Origin: Candidatus Rokuibacteriota bacterium
GTDB lineage: Bacteria; Methylomirabilota; Methylomirabilia; Rokubacteriales; JACOUJ01
Reading direction: 5' to 3'
DNA length: 9,888 nucleotides
Assembly: GCA_016177865.1 (NCBI GenBank)
Contig: JACOUJ010000108.1
Coordinates: forward strand, 1-9,888
Part shown: positions 6,641 through 9,888 of the stretch, piece by piece
Layout: every line of letters begins with the position of its first letter
How positions within the stretch are numbered: the first letter of the stretch is position 1
Made by a program: the position numbers and the translations under genes
Notes under the pieces: model-generated
The model's input: the letters and a program-made list of their open reading frames with translations, nothing else
The model's database searches: none
Told to the model about the DNA's origin: nothing

Positions 6641-7266
6641 CGTTGGCCCCATGGCTCAGTTTCGGGCAGGCCAGGCCCGGTCAGGCGCCTTCGAAGGGCC
6701 CCATCATCCAGGTGCGGGCGCGGGACGGCGGGCTCCTGCCGGAGAAAGTGTGGGAGCAGGTTCGCCGGATCCCGAACGTCGCCCAGGTTCAGAGCGTTCT
6801 GGAAGGGAAGACCGCGGATGGCGTGCGGGTCATCGGCGTCGAGCCCGTGCCGGTCCTGTATCTCCGGTGGGGCGGCGAGCTGGTAGCCGCCGCGATCGTC
6901 CAGGGGCGCGGCTTCGAGCGGGGCGATGCTCCGGAAGCCATGGTCGTCGGGAAGACGTTTTCGCAGAAGAACAAGACCGCCCTGGGCCTGAGCATCCCGG
7001 CGATGCTCACGAAGGATCACTTTCCCCCGATCATCGTCGGCGGCCAGGGCTTCGCCATCGTCGGGATCTACGCGACGGGCGATCCCAAGACGGACGACCA
7101 GGTGCTCGTGCTCCTGCCGACAGCGCAGAAGCTTTTGAACCAGCCGGGCCGGCTCAGCGGGATGTACCTGACCCCGGCTTCCCCTGCCGCCGTCGAGCAG
7201 GTGGCCAAGGAGCTGCGTCGGGTCCTGGGGGACACCGTGGAGGTGCTTGCGAGCCGGCAGCCATGA
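6589..7266 (+). CDS. Secreted stand-alone MacB/FtsX periplasmic-core-like protein
   Basis: The 225-residue protein starts with a signal-like segment (1-28; KAIRFLLASTLALTL, cleavage likely after GQA), or an uncleaved anchor. The rest lines up by eye with the periplasmic core of the permease at 3556: VRRIPNVAQVQSV against VKRIPRARHIVKI, VIGVEP against IIGMRP, QGRGFERGDAPEAMVVGK against AGRALREEDDGKPVAVVGK, FAIVGIYATGD against FRVVGVYTTEN, and AAVEQVAKELRRV against AHVEKVVEELKAI. It ends just where the permease would enter its C-terminal helices, so it has no FtsX domain. It may be a soluble or single-anchor accessory of the ABC complex, or the remnant of a third permease. No clear ribosome site precedes ATG 6589 and the first 52 bases overlap the truncated ATPase, so the true start may have been lost in a deletion. 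Its stop overlaps the next gene as ATGA. Confidence 0.7.
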   Translation: MLTGKAIRFLLASTLALTLAPWLSFGQARPGQAPSKGPIIQVRARDGGLLPEKVWEQVRRIPNVAQVQSVLEGKTADGVRVIGVEPVPVLYLRWGGELVAAAIVQGRGFERGDAPEAMVVGKTFSQKNKTALGLSIPAMLTKDHFPPIIVGGQGFAIVGIYATGDPKTDDQVLVLLPTAQKLLNQPGRLSGMYLTPASPAAVEQVAKELRRVLGDTVEVLASRQP

Positions 7267-8294
7267 GCCGGCTCCAGTTCCCAACCACAAGGCTTGGCCG
7301 GAGGAGAAGGGGGAATCCCCATGCGAGATGGGGCAGGAGACACGGAGGCCTCGGGAGGCCACTCGCGCTCCTGCTCCTCGGGCTCCTGGCTCTGGACTGG
7401 GTGGCGGGGCCGAGCGCGGCCTCGGCGTTCCCGATTAACGCGCCGAACGCCCGAACGCTCTTCGGCGGGTTCACGCTGGGTTCGTTCCGGCTCCGGGTGA
7501 CCCGGGAGGCGACCCTCAAGGAAGGGACGGAGACCGTCTCGGACCCCCGGGATCAGTCTGTCATGACCTTTGAGGAGGATTTCACCCTCGTCTACGGCGC
7601 CACCCGGGATCTGACAGTAGGTGCGACCCTGCACATCGTGGAGCGGCGGCTCCGCTTCGACGACCCCGCAGGAGGGCGCCGCACGCTCTCGGCCGACGGG
7701 CTCGGAGATCTGACGCTGGTGGGGGCCTACCGGTTCTTCCGGAGGGACGTCGAGCGCGGCACCACGCAGTTCTCGTTCCTCGGCGGCCTCAAGCTCCCCA
7801 CGGGCGCCACAGACATCGACGACTCCGATCTTCCGCGCCTGACGGGGGGGACGGAGACCCGGCTGCCCCCGAGCCTCCAGCTCGGCTCGGGGTCGGTGGA
7901 CGGGATCGTCGGGCTCGCGGGCTTCCACAACATGAACCGGTTGAGCTTCTACGCCGACGTCCAGGGGAAGCTCAACTCGGAGGGCAGTCAGGACTTCCGC
8001 GCCGGCAACCAGCTCCACTACGACCTGTCGGCGGACTACGTCCTCCTGCCGGGGCGCAACATGTTCCTGATCCTGGAGCTGAACGGGGTCCTCGCCGAGA
8101 GGGCGGAGCAGGCAGGCCGGACAGTCAGGGACTCCGGCGGTCACCTGCTCTTCCTGTCGCCGGGGATCCAGTACCTGCCCATCCCGCCGCTCATCCTGGA
8201 GGCGGGGGTCCAGATCCCGATCCTCCGGGACCTCAACGGCCGCCAGCTCGCCCCCGACTGGAGCGTGGTGGTGGGCCTGCGATACCTCTTTTAG
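7263..8294 (+). CDS. Outer-membrane beta-barrel protein (MetA-pathway phenol-degradation-like family)
   Basis: Read from ATG 7263, which overlaps the previous stop as ATGA, the product has 343 residues. After an unusually long arginine-rich n-region (about 31 residues) comes a signal helix (RPLALLLLGLLALDW) with likely cleavage after ASA near residue 55. The mature part is alternating strands with LTVGATLHIVERRLRF, GLGDLTLVGAYRFF, FLGGLKLPTGATD and FYADVQGKL, and it ends in VVGLRYLF with terminal Phe. The GDL..GAYRF and GGLKLPTG patterns are typical of the barrel family often annotated as putative MetA-pathway phenol degradation or transporter (PF13557-like), usually with no proven substrate. 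Start uncertainty: a much better ribosome site lies at 7300-7315 before ATG 7321, which is in the wrong frame. The open frame upstream of 7263 is a shadow of the previous gene. Confidence 0.7.
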   Translation: MSRLQFPTTRLGRRRRGNPHARWGRRHGGLGRPLALLLLGLLALDWVAGPSAASAFPINAPNARTLFGGFTLGSFRLRVTREATLKEGTETVSDPRDQSVMTFEEDFTLVYGATRDLTVGATLHIVERRLRFDDPAGGRRTLSADGLGDLTLVGAYRFFRRDVERGTTQFSFLGGLKLPTGATDIDDSDLPRLTGGTETRLPPSLQLGSGSVDGIVGLAGFHNMNRLSFYADVQGKLNSEGSQDFRAGNQLHYDLSADYVLLPGRNMFLILELNGVLAERAEQAGRTVRDSGGHLLFLSPGIQYLPIPPLILEAGVQIPILRDLNGRQLAPDWSVVVGLRYLF

Positions 8295-8318
8295 CCCCCG
8301 GGGGTGGCCCGGGAACGG

Positions 8319-8326
8319 AAAGGAGA
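8319..8326 (+). promoter_or_regulatory. Ribosome binding site that fixes the selenoprotein start
   Basis: AAAGGAGA has its AGGAG core (8321-8325) six bases before ATG 8332. This is among the best ribosome sites in the window. It shows that translation starts well upstream of the in-frame TGA at 8455, not at the GTG at 8467, which has no such site. Confidence 0.75.
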
Positions 8327-8331
8327 CAGCG

Positions 8332-8868
8332 ATGCGAACACTCGTAGCCATCGTCGCTGCCCTTGCTTTCGCGGCGCTCGCCGCGCCTACCCCGGCGGTG
8401 GCCGAGGTGGAGAAGGCGGTCATCGATATCCTGGGCGGCATGCAGTGCAGCCTCTGAACGTACGGGGTGAGCAAATCCCTGGGACGGCTGGATGTCGTCC
8501 GAGACGTGAAGACGGAGCTGGGTACGCAGACCTCGACGCTCACCTTCAAGCCCGGGAGGCCGATCGATTTTCGCGCCCTCGCCGACGCCGTGGACAAGGC
8601 GGGGTTCAGGGCCGGAAAGATCACCATCTGGGCCACGGGGACCTTGAACGTCGGGCCGGATGGGCGAATCACTTTTACCGTGAGCGGCACGAACCAGGCT
8701 CTCCCTGTGGCCGACAGCCCCGAGCTGGCCCCGTTGAAGAAGGAGGCCGGGAAGGCGATCCCCGTCGTCGCAGAAGTGCGGTTCGAGGAGACCCCGCCCC
8801 GGCTGGTCATCGCGTCAGCCAGAGCCGGCATGAAAGAGATGCCCGGGATGAAGGGGATGGGGCAGTAG
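8332..8868 (+). CDS. Secreted HMA-domain selenoprotein (CxxU) with Met-rich tail
   Basis: Reading through an in-frame TGA (8455-8457, codon 42) gives a 178-residue protein. A signal peptide spans 1-24 (cleavage after AVA). The HMA domain spans about 25-92: the metal loop GGMQCSLU with Cys39 and Sec42 stands exactly where family members have MxCxxC, and the domain closes with the usual helix and AGF (LADAVDKAGF). A beta-rich region (about 93-160) and a tail with Met167, Met170, Met173 and Met176 in MxxM spacing follow. The stop is TAG. Support for Sec: the same frame is open from ATG 8332 to the UGA and beyond it to 8866, domain similarity spans the UGA, a strong ribosome site precedes the start, and a SECIS-like hairpin lies 3' of the UGA. 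It should act in the periplasm as a metal carrier, probably for Cu(I) or Hg(II). The alternative is a sequencing change from TGC to TGA. The next gene starts 12 bases later. Confidence 0.85.
8479..8503 (+). promoter_or_regulatory. Bacterial SECIS-like hairpin for Sec insertion
   Basis: GGACGGC (8482-8488) pairs completely with GTCGTCC (8494-8500), seven pairs with one G-U, around the five-base loop TGGAT (8489-8493). After a single G-G mismatch, CT (8479-8480) pairs with AG (8502-8503). The loop begins 31 bases after the UGA and has G as its second base. As I recall the general bacterial SECIS model, it needs a small apical loop with a G in the first two positions at about 16-37 bases from the UGA, and this hairpin meets those criteria. 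SelB would bind it. Confidence 0.7.
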
Positions 8869-8874
8869 GAGGGG
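8867..8874 (+). promoter_or_regulatory. Ribosome binding site of the permease gene
   Basis: AGGAGGGG overlaps the TAG stop of the selenoprotein gene and ends six bases before ATG 8881. It supports both that start and cotranscription with the selenoprotein. Confidence 0.6.
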
Positions 8875-8880
8875 CGGCGG

Positions 8881-9888
8881 ATGCCAGCCGTGATCCTGGA
8901 CGCCGCGACGTGGGCGTGGCTCTACGTCCAGCATGTCGTGGTCATGTTCTACTGGGTCTGGATCCCGGGCTTTCTCGTCGCGGCCTTCCTCAGCGTCCGG
9001 TATCGCCCGGTGCTCGAAGGGATCACCCTTAGGCAACGCCGCGGCGCGCGAGCCTTCTGGGCCGCAATCGGCTGGGGGATGACGAGTGGCGCGGGGCGGC
9101 GGACCTCCCTCAAGACCGCCCGGGCCCTGTGGCGCCAGGGCCTCCCGGAGCCCACGGTTCTGGCGTATTTGGTCGCCAGCCAGAATTTGGGGCTGTACAG
9201 TCTGGTCCTCTTCACCATCCTCATCGGCCTCGAGTTCGCCCTCGGTGTGTTCCTGGGGGGGCTGGTGATGCTCGGTCTCCTGCGGCTCCTCGCACCTGCT
9301 CGGATGCCAGGGGGCGAGCGCAAGCCTAACCCCGCACCGGAGATCGCCCTCCCGCTCCCCGAGACCTGGCGGGCACTCATTGGATCCGCCAGGGGGTGGG
9401 GGAAGGCCGTGCGGGACGTGGGCCGCTTTGTGCGCAACGTCGGCCCGTCGCTGGTGGGCGGGCTGATCGTGGGGGCGCTGGTCCTGGCCATCGACACCGG
9501 GGGGCAGTGGTTCTTCCCGAAGTGGATGGGGGACGAGACCCTGGGGGCAGCCCTCGCCGGCTCGTTCCTGGCGCCCCTGCTCTCGGTGGTCCTGTTCCTG
9601 GCCCCCGGTGGAAATCTCATCGTGGCCTCCAGCATCTGGAAGACCTGGACCCTCGCCTACCCAGGGCTCATCAGCTTCGTGCTCATGGGCCTGCTCAACC
9701 CACTGACGGTCCGCGCACTCCTTCGCCACTACGGGAGCCCCCGGGGCTGGCGGCTGGGGCTTGCCCTCTATCTCTCCGCCGCCCTCGGCGGGCTGGCGGT
9801 GTCGGCCCTCTTTGCCCTGCTGGGCGTCCAGGTGACTCACGTCCCCTGGTTCCGAGACCTTGTGGACAGGCTCATGACGATGTTCCCG
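8881..9888 (+). CDS. Inner-membrane permease, DUF318/ArsP-like, partial at right edge
   Basis: From ATG 8881 the frame stays open to the end of the window (336 codons, no stop), so the C-terminus is missing. The protein is strongly hydrophobic with about eight helices in two halves joined by a polar loop (about residues 142-180). The first half has SLKTARALWRQG followed by LAYLVASQNLGLY and a GLEFALGVFLGG helix. The second half has LAGSFLAPLLSVVLFLAPGG, then NLIVASSIWKTW and LAYPGLISF. This repeated small-residue-rich pattern resembles predicted permeases of the DUF318/ArsP_1 type, some of which export organoarsenicals. I see no cysteine in the visible part. Twelve bases separate it from the selenoprotein gene, which makes it the likeliest membrane partner for the HMA-Sec carrier. 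Family assignment is by pattern only. Confidence 0.6.
   Translation, partial: MPAVILDAATWAWLYVQHVVVMFYWVWIPGFLVAAFLSVRYRPVLEGITLRQRRGARAFWAAIGWGMTSGAGRRTSLKTARALWRQGLPEPTVLAYLVASQNLGLYSLVLFTILIGLEFALGVFLGGLVMLGLLRLLAPARMPGGERKPNPAPEIALPLPETWRALIGSARGWGKAVRDVGRFVRNVGPSLVGGLIVGALVLAIDTGGQWFFPKWMGDETLGAALAGSFLAPLLSVVLFLAPGGNLIVASSIWKTWTLAYPGLISFVLMGLLNPLTVRALLRHYGSPRGWRLGLALYLSAALGGLAVSALFALLGVQVTHVPWFRDLVDRLMTMFP

Noticed and set aside
6651..7262. Upstream extension of the barrel gene frame to ATG 6651
   Set aside because: The translation before 7263 is an arginine/glycine/proline-rich shadow of the free periplasmic-core gene, and a signal peptide appears only after 7263.
8295..8318. CCCCCGGGGG palindrome after the barrel gene as a terminator
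   Set aside because: It has no loop between the arms and no T run, and the downstream gene is close with its own ribosome site.
7068..8831. Long antisense open frame of 587 codons, plus others such as 128-1099 and 4831-5862 on the minus strand
   Set aside because: They are mirror frames of well-supported + strand genes in GC-rich DNA and their translations show no domain or signal pattern.
8467..8868. A GTG-started 133-codon gene
   Set aside because: It would cut the HMA domain after its metal loop and has no ribosome site; the real start is ATG 8332 with read-through of the TGA.
1..9888. CRISPR array, tRNA, rRNA, insertion sequence or phage attachment site
   Set aside because: I looked for regular repeats, inverted ends with transposase frames and tRNA-like folds on both strands and saw none.

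Overview
The window is GC-rich bacterial DNA. Every gene I can support lies on the + strand. Signal peptides plus two predicted outer-membrane beta-barrels point to a Gram-negative (diderm) cell. TGA is the usual stop codon (nine of the eleven gene ends seen, counting the pseudogene), so UGA is not globally reassigned. Even so, one gene has an in-frame UGA followed by a convincing SECIS-like hairpin, so the host probably makes selenocysteine (Sec). The style suggests an uncultured soil, sediment or groundwater lineage such as Rokubacteria/Methylomirabilota or a Desulfobacterota relative, but nothing here fixes the taxon.

Layout. Bases 1-204 hold the C-terminal end of a CcdA/DsbD-like membrane protein. 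Next is a secreted protein with two heavy-metal-associated (HMA) domains, the first with CxxC and the second without metal ligands (233-742). A decayed HMA gene follows (833-1052), with an early TAG and about two frameshifts. After a short leader, a tightly packed gene run starts at 1271: an OprO/OprP-like porin with a coiled-coil N-terminus; a periplasmic YtkA/FixH-like domain joined to a CopD-like four-helix membrane domain; two FtsX/MacB-type ABC permeases; an ABC ATPase that stops before its H-loop; a secreted protein that looks like the periplasmic core of an FtsX/MacB permease without its membrane helices; a second outer-membrane barrel; a secreted HMA selenoprotein (CSLU motif, read through TGA at 8455-8457); and a DUF318/ArsP-like permease running off the right edge.

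How the parts may work together (inference). The repeated HMA domains, the CopD-like module and a methionine-rich tail suggest envelope handling of a soft metal, most likely Cu(I), possibly Hg(II). The CcdA-like protein could supply electrons to keep periplasmic Cys/Sec pairs reduced. The HMA proteins could carry the metal, the inner-membrane permease and ABC parts could move it, and the two barrels could give a route through the outer membrane. The most notable observation is the Sec-containing HMA protein. Standard annotation would miss it or call only its C-terminal part from a false GTG start.
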